From Clostridia bacterium (lineage in GTDB: Bacteria > Bacillota_A > Clostridia > Oscillospirales > CAG-382): DNA of 8,821 nt. The position numbers and the translations under genes are program-made. Below, one piece after another: positions 1-6,425 of the stretch (position 1 is the first letter of the stretch; every line of letters starts with the position of its first letter). Under the pieces are notes generated by a model. That model was given only the letters and a program-made list of their open reading frames with translations, did no database searches and was not told the origin of the DNA. Where the stretch lies: NCBI GenBank assembly GCA_017517985.1, contig JAFWWX010000233.1:1-8821 (forward strand). The letters run 5' to 3'.

Positions 1-242
1 AGGTATGTGAAAAAACTATTTATCGAAGATAACATTGAGTTTACACTTGCTATCTTGTAGGTTCCCATTAAAAATTCTTTGTATGCTATAACATCTGATT
101 TCTCAATTGCTCTATTATTACTCCATACATAGAATGTCGTTACATCTCTTATATACTTTTCTACTGTAACACTTGACTTTTCCTCATTTAAAAGATATTT
201 TTTGAATTCTGATATTTGATTAAGTGTGATTGTTTTTTTCAT
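1..242 (-). CDS. Tyrosine recombinase, N-terminal part (runs off the left edge)
   Basis: Reading leftwards from ATG at 242 gives 80 full codons, open to the window edge. The product starts MKKTITLNQISEFKKYLLNE and has the features of a SAM-like core-binding domain of XerC/D-type recombinases: a short helix, then SSVTVEKYIRDV (residues 23-34) and SVNSMLSSINSFFTY (residues 66-80). The catalytic domain would lie outside the window. The start is supported by an AAAAGGAG ribosome site about 10 nt upstream. It looks like the same family as the two C-terminal pieces at the right edge, from my memory of a common Firmicutes group that ends ...ILGHS.NTTRIYT. It is not the missing half of either of them, because the gene order on this strand is wrong for a split gene. 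Substrate sites are unknown; an inverted repeat lies just upstream of it. Confidence 0.82.
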   Translation of the reverse strand, partial: MKKTITLNQISEFKKYLLNEEKSSVTVEKYIRDVTTFYVWSNNRAIEKSDVIAYKEFLMGTYKIASVNSMLSSINSFFTY

Positions 243-260
243 AATATGACAACTCCTTTT

Positions 261-356
261 AATAATATTTTACCTAAAGGTACTTATTTTATTTACGATG
301 TTGCCAATGAATACTCTGTTACTAAATAAATACTTTTACGAATGTAAAATATTATT
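261..356. repeat. 13-bp perfect inverted repeat upstream of the left recombinase
   Basis: AATAATATTTTAC at 261-273 is matched exactly by its reverse complement GTAAAATATTATT at 344-356, with 70 bp between. The left copy starts only 19 bp before the recombinase start codon. The right copy is itself the edge of a small palindrome, TTTTAC-GAAT-GTAAAA (334-349). Similarity continues inwards with small gaps. It may be a recombinase site, an operator or a leader hairpin; the sequence does not decide. Confidence 0.5.
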
Positions 357-463
357 GCACCTTAATTATCCGTAGTTTGATTGCATGTATATCGTAATCC
401 TCCCTTCCTGCTTGTAACAAACAATATCACACAAACTGCGAATAGTCCACACCTAAATCAAAC

Positions 464-490
464 AAAAAAAGAGCCGAACTTCGACTCTTT
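464..490 (-). terminator. Rho-independent terminator of the XRE regulator gene
   Basis: On the minus strand AAAGAGTCG, a 5-nt loop and CGGCTCTTT form a 9-bp stem (468-490, one G-T pair), followed by a run of T. It begins 18 nt after the stop codon at 508 and separates this gene from the left-edge recombinase. Confidence 0.8.
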
Positions 491-507
491 CAAAAAACAA
501 TATGAAC

Positions 508-831
508 TTAATTAAGGTTATTTATATATGCATCTAAAATATCTCCGGCAGCCTTCCTTTGTTTCGGTGTCAGCTTATCAAGCTTCTTTGTGATTTCATT
601 ATACACATATTCTTTGCCAGAAGATAACTCATTCCGTAGAATATAATCTGCGGACACATTCAAGGATTCAATAAGCTGAATAAAGATTTTCAAGCTCGGC
701 ATTTTCTCGCCTCGTTCAATCTCTCCAAGATACATCGTACCTATGTCAGCCATCTCTGCAAGTTTTTCTTGTGTGTAACCACACTCTTTACGCACTTCTC
801 TGATTTTTGCGCCTAATTCAACCTTATCCAT
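508..831 (-). CDS. XRE-family helix-turn-helix transcriptional regulator
   Basis: A 107-residue protein with a Cro/C1-type helix-turn-helix across residues 6-65: LGAKIREVRKECGYTQEKLA, then the recognition region around IGTMYLGEIERGEKMPSLKI, then NVSADYIL. The C-terminal part (residues 75-107) is a short helical tail, EITKKLDKLTPKQRKAA, as often seen in single-domain XRE repressors of mobile elements or SinR-like regulators. The start is supported by AGGAGGTGG about 7 nt upstream. It has its own promoter and terminator and so is monocistronic. Its target is not visible. Its place beside a recombinase gene suggests a repressor of that gene or of a mobile unit, but no matching operator pair was found. 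Confidence 0.9.
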   Translation of the reverse strand: MDKVELGAKIREVRKECGYTQEKLAEMADIGTMYLGEIERGEKMPSLKIFIQLIESLNVSADYILRNELSSGKEYVYNEITKKLDKLTPKQRKAAGDILDAYINNLN

Positions 832-859
832 GTATCCACCTCCTAAGCAAATAGAATAG

Positions 860-865
860 ATTATA
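860..865 (-). promoter_or_regulatory. Likely -10 box of the XRE regulator gene
   Basis: Minus-strand TATAAT lies 29 nt upstream of the ATG at 831, giving a leader of about 20 nt that just holds the ribosome site. No good -35 hexamer is seen; the region upstream is almost pure A+T with several alternative TATAAT-like words. GCGAATAGG/AATAGCG-like words near 865-935 could be operator half-sites, but I cannot define them. Confidence 0.45.
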
Positions 866-1189
866 CGCTATTATATTATATTTTATTTTTAGACGGAATA
901 AGCCATTAGCCAACTTTCACGCCTATTCGCTAATATTTTTTTAATTAATTTGGATATAGTAAATGCAATATCAATACATTATAGGTTGACAATATCAATT
1001 GTATCATTATTTCTCTTCTAATTTTGTTTTATTCGCAAACAGCAGTATAATCTACAAAATTTGCAAGATAACATTTATAATTGCTAAAATTAGTGTAGAC
1101 ATTTGGCATAATTCTTGGTTTTAAATGTAATTTATTGCATAGTTTATTTTTAAGAACTTAATTTACTATTCATAATAATTTTTTACTTG
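866..1189. other. AT-rich intergenic stretch without a supported gene
   Basis: No open frame of note on either strand. The only promoter-like word is on the plus strand, TTGTTT (1024-1029), 16 bp, TATAAT (1046-1051). Any transcript from it would run antisense into the stalk-protein gene, because there is no plus-strand gene downstream. A TTGACA at 986-991 has no -10 partner at a proper distance. Confidence 0.4.
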
Positions 1190-1231
1190 AAAAAAAGATA
1201 CCCCATTACTCATAATGAGCAATGGGGTATC
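1190..1231 (-). terminator. Strong terminator of the secreted-protein operon
   Basis: Minus-strand GATACCCCATT pairs perfectly with AATGGGGTATC (1197-1231), with a further CTCAT/ATGAG inner stem, followed by a run of seven T. It sits 50 bp after the stop codon at 1281. On the plus strand the hairpin has no T run, so it ends transcription mainly from the minus side. Confidence 0.9.
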
Positions 1232-1280
1232 ACAACATCAAATTCAAATAATTCCTGTGTCGTAGGGAAATATTCACAAA

Positions 1281-2192
1281 TCAATTTGCATATTCCCAAA
1301 AAACATTTAAACCTAAAGCTTCTGAAACAAATCTGAGAGGAAGGTAAGCTCTGTTATTTATAATTTTTGCAACAGTATCCATTTCAACCATTCTACCATC
1401 GGTAAATATTTTATTGTCACCGATTTTTACGGTTATAACGGTACCATCGACATCAATAATTGTAATACCTTGTGTTTGCTGGTTCCATATAACTTGACAA
1501 TTCAACATTTCTGCCAAAGCTCTTATAGGAACTTGGGTTCTATTCTGTTCATCAATAAATGGTTTCATTTCTGCAAAAACAACAGGCTTATTATCCGCCT
1601 GAATCTGTAATTCTGTATCACCAACAATTACATTTACAGTACGAGGTGATTCTTTGCCCTGAATCATGTCTGGAGGTGTTATGGTTTTTACTGGTTTTGG
1701 AGTATCATCTGCAACAGTCAAAATAATATTGTTATTTTTACGGTCATAGGAAATGTCATAAGAAAATAATTTTTCCAAATCATCAATGCTGATATAAAGC
1801 AAATTATTCTTTGAATAAATTAGTTTATCTAAAGGCATACTTTTTCCATCAACAATAGCATTTTTAGAATTTGGAGTAATTATTATTTCTCTATTTCCAT
1901 TAGATATTGTAACACTATTTTCTTCGTCTTCAGATAACACCTTATAGTCCATCATAGTCATAAATTCATCCATTGGAACAAGAACATCATCACTCTTGAC
2001 AATTGGCTCACAACCAATCATAACTTCATAGCAATCGTTCCAATCAATAATAAGGACATTTTGACGATGTGAACTATTTTTTGTCATCGCTGTACTATCA
2101 ACATCGTTCACAGCAAAAACGGTAAGATTTAAACAACAAACCAATATCAGCACCACAGAAATTATTGATGAAACCACTTTCTTATGTTTCAT
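1281..2192 (-). CDS. Secreted stalk-domain (copper amine oxidase N-terminal-like) protein
   Basis: A 303-residue exported protein. Residues 1-27 form a signal peptide (basic MKHKK, hydrophobic ISVVLILVCCLNLTVFA). The rest holds at least two units of the short beta-rich domain named after the copper amine oxidase N-terminus, which in Firmicutes is a cell-surface module and has no oxidase activity. The last unit is clear: VPIRALAEMLNCQVIW (221-236), then ITVKIGDNKIF and YLPLRFVSEALGLNVFW (283-299). A more diverged unit covers about 60-160. The start is supported by AAAGGAGGG 9 nt before the ATG. It lies 32 bp behind the preceding secreted-protein gene and ends at a strong terminator, so the two form an operon. 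No lipobox, sortase motif or transmembrane anchor follows the signal, so release or non-covalent wall binding is likely. Its ligand is unknown. Confidence 0.85.
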   Translation of the reverse strand: MKHKKVVSSIISVVLILVCCLNLTVFAVNDVDSTAMTKNSSHRQNVLIIDWNDCYEVMIGCEPIVKSDDVLVPMDEFMTMMDYKVLSEDEENSVTISNGNREIIITPNSKNAIVDGKSMPLDKLIYSKNNLLYISIDDLEKLFSYDISYDRKNNNIILTVADDTPKPVKTITPPDMIQGKESPRTVNVIVGDTELQIQADNKPVVFAEMKPFIDEQNRTQVPIRALAEMLNCQVIWNQQTQGITIIDVDGTVITVKIGDNKIFTDGRMVEMDTVAKIINNRAYLPLRFVSEALGLNVFWEYAN

Positions 2193-2213
2193 GACTTCAA
2201 CCCTCCTTTTTTT

Positions 2214-2231
2214 AATGTAACTTATTACATT
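2214..2231. repeat. Small perfect hairpin between the two secreted-protein genes
   Basis: AATGTAA-CTTA-TTACATT is a 7-bp perfect stem overlapping the stop codon of the upstream gene and ending just before the ribosome site of the downstream one. It has no T run in the mRNA sense, so it is not a terminator. It could tune translation or mRNA processing between the two genes. Confidence 0.5.
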
Positions 2232-2800
2232 ACATCAGCCAATGAACTTCCTCTATATGCGCGTGATGCTCCATCGATAGCTGTGTCAGAAGAATATCTT
2301 ATAAAGTATGTTCCTGTCATTGGCTCATCATTAAATACATATCCGTAACCACCGCCAACAACTGTTATCCAGCTTGTAACGGGATCTGTTGCATTTTCGC
2401 CAGCATAGATACGCAATCTTGTTTTCTGACCTGAAGGCTGCTCATTATCTAAGTCAATATGAACATAACGAAATGAGCTATTTAATACAAATGCCATATC
2501 AATATAATATCCACCACCTGTATAATTGTTTGAAGGTGCTAAATCAGTTATATTCCATAAGCTTGATATACCTCTTGTTTGCGGTGTTTTTGCAGTATTA
2601 GTTGGAGCATCTGTAATTACAAATTTAAATCCTCCACCAATATCAATAACATCTCCCACTTGACCTTTGACTTCAATAACCTGTTCTGTATCAACAGAAG
2701 CTACTGAATCATTTTCAGCCGCTGATACGCCTACACACATAGCTGACAACGCCATTGCTGCTGTCAAACACATTGCTACTACCTTTTTAAACTTTTTCAT
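2225..2800 (-). CDS. Small exported protein of unknown family
   Basis: A 191-residue protein that I do not recognise. Residues 1-28 are a typical signal peptide (MKKFKKVV, then a hydrophobic stretch ending GVSAA). The mature part is acidic and glycine- and tyrosine-rich, with GDVIDIGGGFKFVITDA (49-65) and a second half of alternating polar and hydrophobic residues that suggests a beta-sandwich (YYIDMAFVLNSSFRYVHIDL, 98-117; TRLRIYAG; TGTYFIRYSSD). There are no cysteines after the signal peptide, no lipobox and no wall anchor. The start has AAAGGA upstream. It is the first gene of an operon with the stalk-domain protein and lies about 500 bp downstream of agrD, so quorum-controlled secretion is an attractive but untested idea. 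Confidence 0.75.
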   Translation of the reverse strand: MKKFKKVVAMCLTAAMALSAMCVGVSAAENDSVASVDTEQVIEVKGQVGDVIDIGGGFKFVITDAPTNTAKTPQTRGISSLWNITDLAPSNNYTGGGYYIDMAFVLNSSFRYVHIDLDNEQPSGQKTRLRIYAGENATDPVTSWITVVGGGYGYVFNDEPMTGTYFIRYSSDTAIDGASRAYRGSSLADVM

Positions 2801-3123
2801 AAAAATCGTCCTTTCCGTTTTTATAACGCAAACTTTAATTTCATATTTCGCAAAAAGGCTTATCCAGCATTGACAAAATAGCTTGTTTTGTATATACTTA
2901 TAAGCGGAGATTCCACCGACAAATTCTTAAGTTTCCGTCAAGTTGCTTATGGTATTTGAAAAGTGGTTTCTCTTTTTGTTTATAAAGAATTTATATAGTT
3001 TAGCGTTATTATTGTAGATTTTTGGAATTAATCTCTAATACATATCTCCGTCATTAAATCTGTTATCACACACCTGAGTATATTCCATTACCATTGAGCG
3101 TTTGCGTTCTCGTTGTGATAGCC

Positions 3124-3228
3124 TCACCAAGCTGAATTTCCAGAAGTATTTAACTGATTACTGACTGTCTCTGCATATAACGGCAATTCCTCTTTATTCT
3201 TCGGAGCAAGCTCCTCCGGAATAAACAT
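3124..3228 (-). pseudogene. Short open frame, possible gene remnant (doubtful)
   Basis: A 34-codon frame, MFIPEELAPKNKEELPLYAE and on to NSAW, lies between agrD and the secreted-protein operon. Its composition is protein-like (charged start, mixed later part). No ribosome site precedes the ATG. After its stop, a neighbouring frame is open through EIQLGEAITTRTQTLNG to about 3066, as expected of a frameshifted remnant. I do not recognise the family. It may equally be chance, and the first third overlaps a strong hairpin (3193-3225). Confidence 0.25.
3193..3225. repeat. Hairpin downstream of agrD
   Basis: TTTATTC and CGGAG pair with CTCCG and GAATAAA around a 7-nt loop, giving 12 base pairs with a 2-nt bulge. 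Neither strand has a T run after it, so it is not a standard terminator. In the minus-strand RNA it contains a CGGAGGAGC word resembling a ribosome site locked in the stem. Confidence 0.45.
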
Positions 3229-3243
3229 TAGTTAGTGTATTAT

Positions 3244-3267
3244 TGATGATATGTATACATATTATCA
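3244..3267. repeat. 24-bp near-perfect palindrome after agrD
   Basis: Centred on ATGTATACAT (3251-3260); 11 of 12 arm pairs match, the exception being 3248/3263. It lies 39 bp past the agrD stop. With no T run it looks more like a dimeric-regulator operator or a 3' mRNA stabiliser than a terminator. Confidence 0.45.
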
Positions 3268-3305
3268 TAGGGGTATCCCTGTGAATAAATTGATACCATC
3301 ACAAC

Positions 3306-3476
3306 TCACCTATTAAATTTTTTGAAATTTGTTATTCCTTTTGGCTCCTCTGGCTCAAAGAACGGGAGTAAACACGAAGAATTCGCAGAGAATGCAACGA
3401 AAGCAAATGCACATGATGCAATTACAGCCCCATGTTTCACTACAAATTTCTTCGCTATTTCTCTAAACTTTCTCAC
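3306..3476 (-). CDS. agrD: AgrD-type cyclic lactone autoinducer peptide precursor
   Basis: A precursor of about 56 residues for a secreted ring-shaped signalling peptide. Three parts are visible: a basic amphipathic N-terminus (MRKFREIAKKFVVKHG, 1-16), a hydrophobic stretch (AVIASCAFAFVAFSAN, 17-32), then the core SSCLLPF (33-39) and an acidic tail with PEEPKG (42-47), the recognition region that AgrB proteases need. By alignment with clostridial AgrD (CLWFT before HQPEEPK), the mature ring would run from Cys35 to Phe39 as a thiolactone; the length of the N-terminal tail is not predictable. I chose GTG at 3476 because GGAGG sits 7 nt before it; an in-frame ATG at 3503 would place that ribosome site inside the gene. 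It lies 51 bp after agrB, in the same operon. Confidence 0.92.
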   Translation of the reverse strand: MRKFREIAKKFVVKHGAVIASCAFAFVAFSANSSCLLPFFEPEEPKGITNFKKFNR

Positions 3477-3527
3477 AACCACACCTCCCTTCATAATTCC
3501 CAAAGAAAAATTATAGTTTATTATCAG

Positions 3528-4100
3528 CTAATTCCCCTTTAATATTGCCGCTATCATCGAAAATACTACAGCAACCTGTCCTATCGCTAACGAAACGACA
3601 TAAGAACTTTGGGTAAAGATAGCTGTTAATAACAAAATTAATGCTGTTTCAGTCGAACATATCCAAATACTGAACCTACGATAAGTTCTTATTTCTATTT
3701 CATTTACAGATTTATTTTTATGAATAATAGGAGCCTTTGTCATAACGATTATCACAGAAAGCATTGCACTTATCAAATTAACTATAGAATATGTTTCCTG
3801 CGGAAGTATATTAATTATTACTGTAAAAGCACCATAAATAGCAAGAGATACAAGATAGCATCTCAGTTTTGTCTCTGCATGATATCCTCCTGCGTAAACT
3901 CTTAAAGGTATAAATGCCGCAAAAAAAAGCACTGTTTCCAAAAAATTTCCCACAAAAGCAGCTATTGTTAAAATACTTGCAATTTCAAGTACTGAAGAGA
4001 TAAATACATCCATTCCATATCGGCAAGTATCTATATCTTCTTCCTGAATAATACCTTGAGTCCACAAAGCATTAGCAATCGTTCCGGAAATACTTTTCAT
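3528..4100 (-). CDS. agrB: AgrB-type accessory gene regulator protease/exporter
   Basis: A 190-residue membrane cysteine protease that cuts the AgrD tail and helps form and export the thiolactone. The family signature is clear: FIPLRVYAGGYHAETKLRCY, where His74 and Cys81 match the spacing of the catalytic pair in staphylococcal AgrB (His77, Cys84). Several hydrophobic segments surround it (about 33-50, 53-66, 82-98, 105-120, 142-160, 166-186). Length is normal for the family. GGGGGG 6 nt before the ATG is the ribosome site. The promoter directly upstream and the downstream agrD show an agrBD operon separate from the kinase-regulator pair. All expected catalytic residues are present, so I expect it to be active. 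Confidence 0.95.
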   Translation of the reverse strand: MKSISGTIANALWTQGIIQEEDIDTCRYGMDVFISSVLEIASILTIAAFVGNFLETVLFFAAFIPLRVYAGGYHAETKLRCYLVSLAIYGAFTVIINILPQETYSIVNLISAMLSVIIVMTKAPIIHKNKSVNEIEIRTYRRFSIWICSTETALILLLTAIFTQSSYVVSLAIGQVAVVFSMIAAILKGN

Positions 4101-4124
4101 ATCGTTCCCCCCTTCTGTATTGTG

Positions 4125-4130
4125 ATTATA
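4125..4130 (-). promoter_or_regulatory. Extended -10 promoter of agrBD
   Basis: Minus-strand TGCTATAAT, an extended -10, lies 24 nt before the agrB ATG, giving a leader of about 18 nt. The -35 position (17 bp away) reads GTAAAT, a poor match, as is usual for promoters that need an activator. Confidence 0.75.
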
Positions 4131-4139
4131 GCATAAAAT

Positions 4140-4188
4140 TTGTTGAAATTTACCTGTTCTTCGTGAAATGCAATCTAATCAACGAAAC
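4140..4188. promoter_or_regulatory. Direct repeats upstream of agrBD, candidate LytTR-regulator sites
   Basis: Plus-strand TTGTTGAAAT (4140-4149) and TTCGTGAAAT (4160-4169) match at 8 of 10 bases, exactly 20 bp apart. A weaker third word, CAACGAAAC (4180-4188), follows at about 19 bp. AgrA-like LytTR proteins bind pairs of 9-bp direct repeats about two helical turns apart beside weak -35 regions, so the layout fits positive feedback by the regulator encoded at 5535-6248. The base sequence does not match the staphylococcal consensus closely. Confidence 0.5.
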
Positions 4189-4192
4189 TTGT

Positions 4193-4230
4193 AATAAAAA
4201 AGAAAAAAGCCTGATTTTTCATTCAGGCTT
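4193..4230 (-). terminator. Terminator of the regulator-kinase operon
   Basis: Minus-strand AAGCCTGA pairs with TCAGGCTT around an 8-nt loop (4207-4230), followed by TTTTCTTTTTTATT. It starts 12 bp after the kinase stop codon and isolates the kinase operon from agrBD. Confidence 0.9.
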
Positions 4231-4242
4231 TCTTCAAATTCA

Positions 4243-5538
4243 TTATTGTTTTGTAAAAATTACAAATTTTAGTGTAAACTCCGTATCTGTTCTTTCAATA
4301 GATGGATTAGCATTATACTTTGAAAGTGCAGTTTTAATGTTTTCCAACCCGAATCCATGATTTTGCTTATCCGACTTAGATGTCTTTAGCAAAGAATTAT
4401 CAGATTTCGGTGCAGTGTTTACAACTTTACACAACACCGCTTCATCCCTGCAAATAATAGTTATTCTTATTATCTTATTTTCTACATCTGTTCTGTCACA
4501 AGCTTCTATTGCATTATCAAGTGCATTCCCAAAAATAATGCACATATCGATTGGTTCAACAGATATTTCTTCAGGAATTTGAATCTTAGTACTTACAGTA
4601 ATTCCTTTACTCTCAGCTATAGCAATTTTCGTGCTTAAAATTGCATCTAGTGCTGTATTCCCCGTTTCAACAATGTGGTCTATAGTACTCGTTTTTTCCC
4701 TTAAATCTTTTAAATACTTGCTGGCCCCGGGTATGTCATTGTTATCTAAATATGCTTGTAATCCTATCTGAAAATTGTTAAAATCATGCTTAAATTTTTT
4801 TGCCTGCTTTTGAGTTATGAGAATATCATCCAAATGTTTTAACTGGGTTTTCAAATGTTGTTCGTATTGCTCTTGAATTTTAATTGTATTAGCCTGCCTT
4901 ACTATATTTTCATATAAGTATAAAGCAAAAAAAGTACTGAACAATAATCCAAATGAGCAAAGTACCGATAAATTGTGCATATACACCCTGTTAACATCAA
5001 GGGACAATCTAAATATAAGAAATACTGCAATTATAGATGTCAAAAACATCATTAAAAATAAAACCCAATACGAGGTTCCAATATAATAACTTCTCTTCCT
5101 TAGCTTTATATGAATAATGTTCACAATAAACAAAGTTAGCATTTTGGAAACGATAATGCCTAATAGTCTATATAATGGTGTATTCACGACAGTCGACACT
5201 GTTACCCCATATAGCATTGTAATTATAAATAAAATCATTATCTCCATAATACCAATCAAAACAATTGTAAGAATTGATATCATTAATTTGATTGAAAGCT
5301 TACCTTTAAACAATACTGATGGTATTAAAAAAGCAATTCCCATTCCAACAATATTTAAAATGCCATAATTAAACAAAACATTACTTATGTTTATCATGCA
5401 AGCAAGTGCAATTATGGAAACAATATGCCAGAAAACAGAAATTCTGTCTTTCTTTTCACAAAAAGTTTCGTACATTCTAAATAACAAGATTGCTTCAACA
5501 AGTCCAGTCAATATATCGGCAATATTATATATCGTCAT
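4243..5538 (-). CDS. AgrC-type membrane sensor histidine kinase (GHKL)
   Basis: A 431-residue sensor kinase. The first 210 residues are hydrophobic with about six membrane spans (roughly 5-20, 36-58, 60-77, 85-110, 124-145, 156-178, 188-210), the usual sensor of AgrC proteins for the cyclic peptide. A linker helix (211-245) leads to the dimer/phospho-acceptor region KKFKHDFNNFQ with His251. The ATPase part has the N box FGNALDNAIEAC (336-347, Asn338 and Asn342) and the G box HGFGLENI (394-401), as in the HATPase_c_5/GHKL group. All key residues are present. It overlaps the response regulator gene by 4 nt (ATGA), so translation is coupled. Its presumed ligand is the peptide from the agrD gene just downstream. 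Confidence 0.94.
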   Translation of the reverse strand: MTIYNIADILTGLVEAILLFRMYETFCEKKDRISVFWHIVSIIALACMINISNVLFNYGILNIVGMGIAFLIPSVLFKGKLSIKLMISILTIVLIGIMEIMILFIITMLYGVTVSTVVNTPLYRLLGIIVSKMLTLFIVNIIHIKLRKRSYYIGTSYWVLFLMMFLTSIIAVFLIFRLSLDVNRVYMHNLSVLCSFGLLFSTFFALYLYENIVRQANTIKIQEQYEQHLKTQLKHLDDILITQKQAKKFKHDFNNFQIGLQAYLDNNDIPGASKYLKDLREKTSTIDHIVETGNTALDAILSTKIAIAESKGITVSTKIQIPEEISVEPIDMCIIFGNALDNAIEACDRTDVENKIIRITIICRDEAVLCKVVNTAPKSDNSLLKTSKSDKQNHGFGLENIKTALSKYNANPSIERTDTEFTLKFVIFTKQ

Positions 5539-6248
5539 ACTCTAAAATCCCTTTCAAGAAAATTTGTATATTCTTCGAGCACTTCCTTTTTATATGACCG
5601 GCTGATTGCAATAGTCTTATCGCAATGATAAAGTTCCGCATCGTTGTCTTTTATACTCTTTATATACAAAAAGTTAATTATATAAGATTTATGTACTCTA
5701 CAGAACATTTCCTTGTCAAGTTGACCATGTAGTTCCGTTAATGATTTGCATATTTTATATACCTTATCCTTTGTATGAATCCATATCCAATGGTCTTGAC
5801 TTTCACAATAAATTATATCATCGCAATACAGTCTGATCTTTGCCTTATTCTCAGTAAATGCAAACACCTTACGCTGTTTGGATAGTTTTTTGCTAATGTC
5901 ATAAAACACCGTTTTGAATTCTTCAACATCAACAGGTTTAACTAGAAAACGAAATGGTGCGCACTTAAAACTATCGCGCATATATTCTGTATGGCTTGTT
6001 ACAAACACTATTATCACATGCTCATCTATCTCTCGGATATAATTCGCTGTTTCTATGCCATTAAGTTGCTCCATTTCCATGTCAAGAAATATTACATCAT
6101 ACTGTTCCTCTCCATCACGAAAAGATCTTATTAATTCTTCCCCGCTTTGGTAGGCATCGCATTCTATCGATGTCTTTCTTAGATCATGAATATAATTTTC
6201 AATGATATTTATATGATTCATATTATCATCGCATATAGCTATTCTCAT
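5535..6248 (-). CDS. LytTR-family response regulator, AgrA-type
   Basis: A 237-residue two-component response regulator. The receiver domain (1-120) has the acidic pair Asp7-Asp8, the phospho-acceptor Asp56 in VIFLDMEME, Thr84 in VFVTSHT and Lys104 in FLVKPVD. A LytTR DNA-binding domain follows (about 128-235), with IIYCESQDHWIWIHT, the signature FCRVHKSYIINFLYI (182-196) and ISRSYKKEV (215-223). It is the partner of the kinase whose gene overlaps its stop codon. AGGAAAGG about 8 nt before the ATG is the ribosome site, and a strong promoter lies 63 nt upstream. It probably activates agrBD, and possibly the secreted-protein operon, by binding direct repeats; this is inferred from the family and from the repeats upstream of agrB. 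Confidence 0.94.
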   Translation of the reverse strand: MRIAICDDNMNHINIIENYIHDLRKTSIECDAYQSGEELIRSFRDGEEQYDVIFLDMEMEQLNGIETANYIREIDEHVIIVFVTSHTEYMRDSFKCAPFRFLVKPVDVEEFKTVFYDISKKLSKQRKVFAFTENKAKIRLYCDDIIYCESQDHWIWIHTKDKVYKICKSLTELHGQLDKEMFCRVHKSYIINFLYIKSIKDNDAELYHCDKTIAISRSYKKEVLEEYTNFLERDFRV

Positions 6249-6310
6249 ATATGTATCCTTTCCTCGTTACCATAACCTACCTTTACTGTTTTTTTGTCTT
6301 GTTCTGTTAT

Positions 6311-6339
6311 ATTATACCATATATTTTGTGTTTTTTCAA
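6311..6339 (-). promoter_or_regulatory. Sigma-A promoter of the regulator-kinase operon
   Basis: Minus-strand TTGAAA (6339-6334), a 17-bp spacer, and TATAAT (6316-6311) preceded by TGG, which makes it also an extended -10. The near-consensus sequence suggests steady expression, in contrast to the weak -35 of agrBD. Confidence 0.85.
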
Positions 6340-6371
6340 TGAAGTTTGTCAAATAAGGCATCTTAAACAAA

Positions 6372-6412
6372 AATAAATTGCCATATACAACTTCTGTATA
6401 TGGCAATTTATT
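6372..6412 (-). terminator. Terminator of the nuclease operon
   Basis: An 18-bp perfect stem (AATAAATTGCCATATACA and its complement) closes a 5-nt loop, followed on the minus strand by TTTG. It starts 13 bp after the nuclease stop codon and lies between that gene and the promoter of the regulator operon. The U run is short but the stem is unusually long. Confidence 0.75.
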
Positions 6413-6425
6413 GTGCTAATCAACT

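Larger units (their letters stand above)
2801..3305. other. 500-bp gap between agrD and the secreted-protein operon
   Basis: This stretch should hold the promoter of the secreted-protein operon, but no hexamer pair is convincing; minus-strand CTTGACGG (near 2935-2942) has no -10 at 16-18 bp. Next to it two short words, ACTTGACGG and ACTTAAGAA, repeat 11 bp apart on the minus strand. Further right lie a hairpin, a near-perfect 24-bp palindrome and a short open frame, listed separately. There is no plus-strand gene. Confidence 0.5.

Noticed and set aside
1024..1051. Plus-strand promoter-like pair in the gap after the XRE gene
   Set aside because: No gene or terminator follows in that direction; in such AT-rich DNA this match is easily due to chance.
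2389..2873. Plus-strand open frames at 2389-2601 and 2667-2873
   Set aside because: They are antisense to the 191-residue exported protein, have no ribosome sites and no domain-like sequence.
3477..3503. ATG at 3503 or 3494 as the start of agrD
   Set aside because: The GGGAGGTG ribosome site would then lie inside the gene; GTG at 3476 is properly spaced from it.
3322..3516. Plus-strand open frame opposite agrD
   Set aside because: It mirrors agrD, whose core and PEEPKG tail are clearly the real coding signal.
3720..5368. Plus-strand open frames at 3720-3905, 4163-4360 and 5117-5368
   Set aside because: Antisense to agrB and the kinase; low-complexity composition and no start signals.
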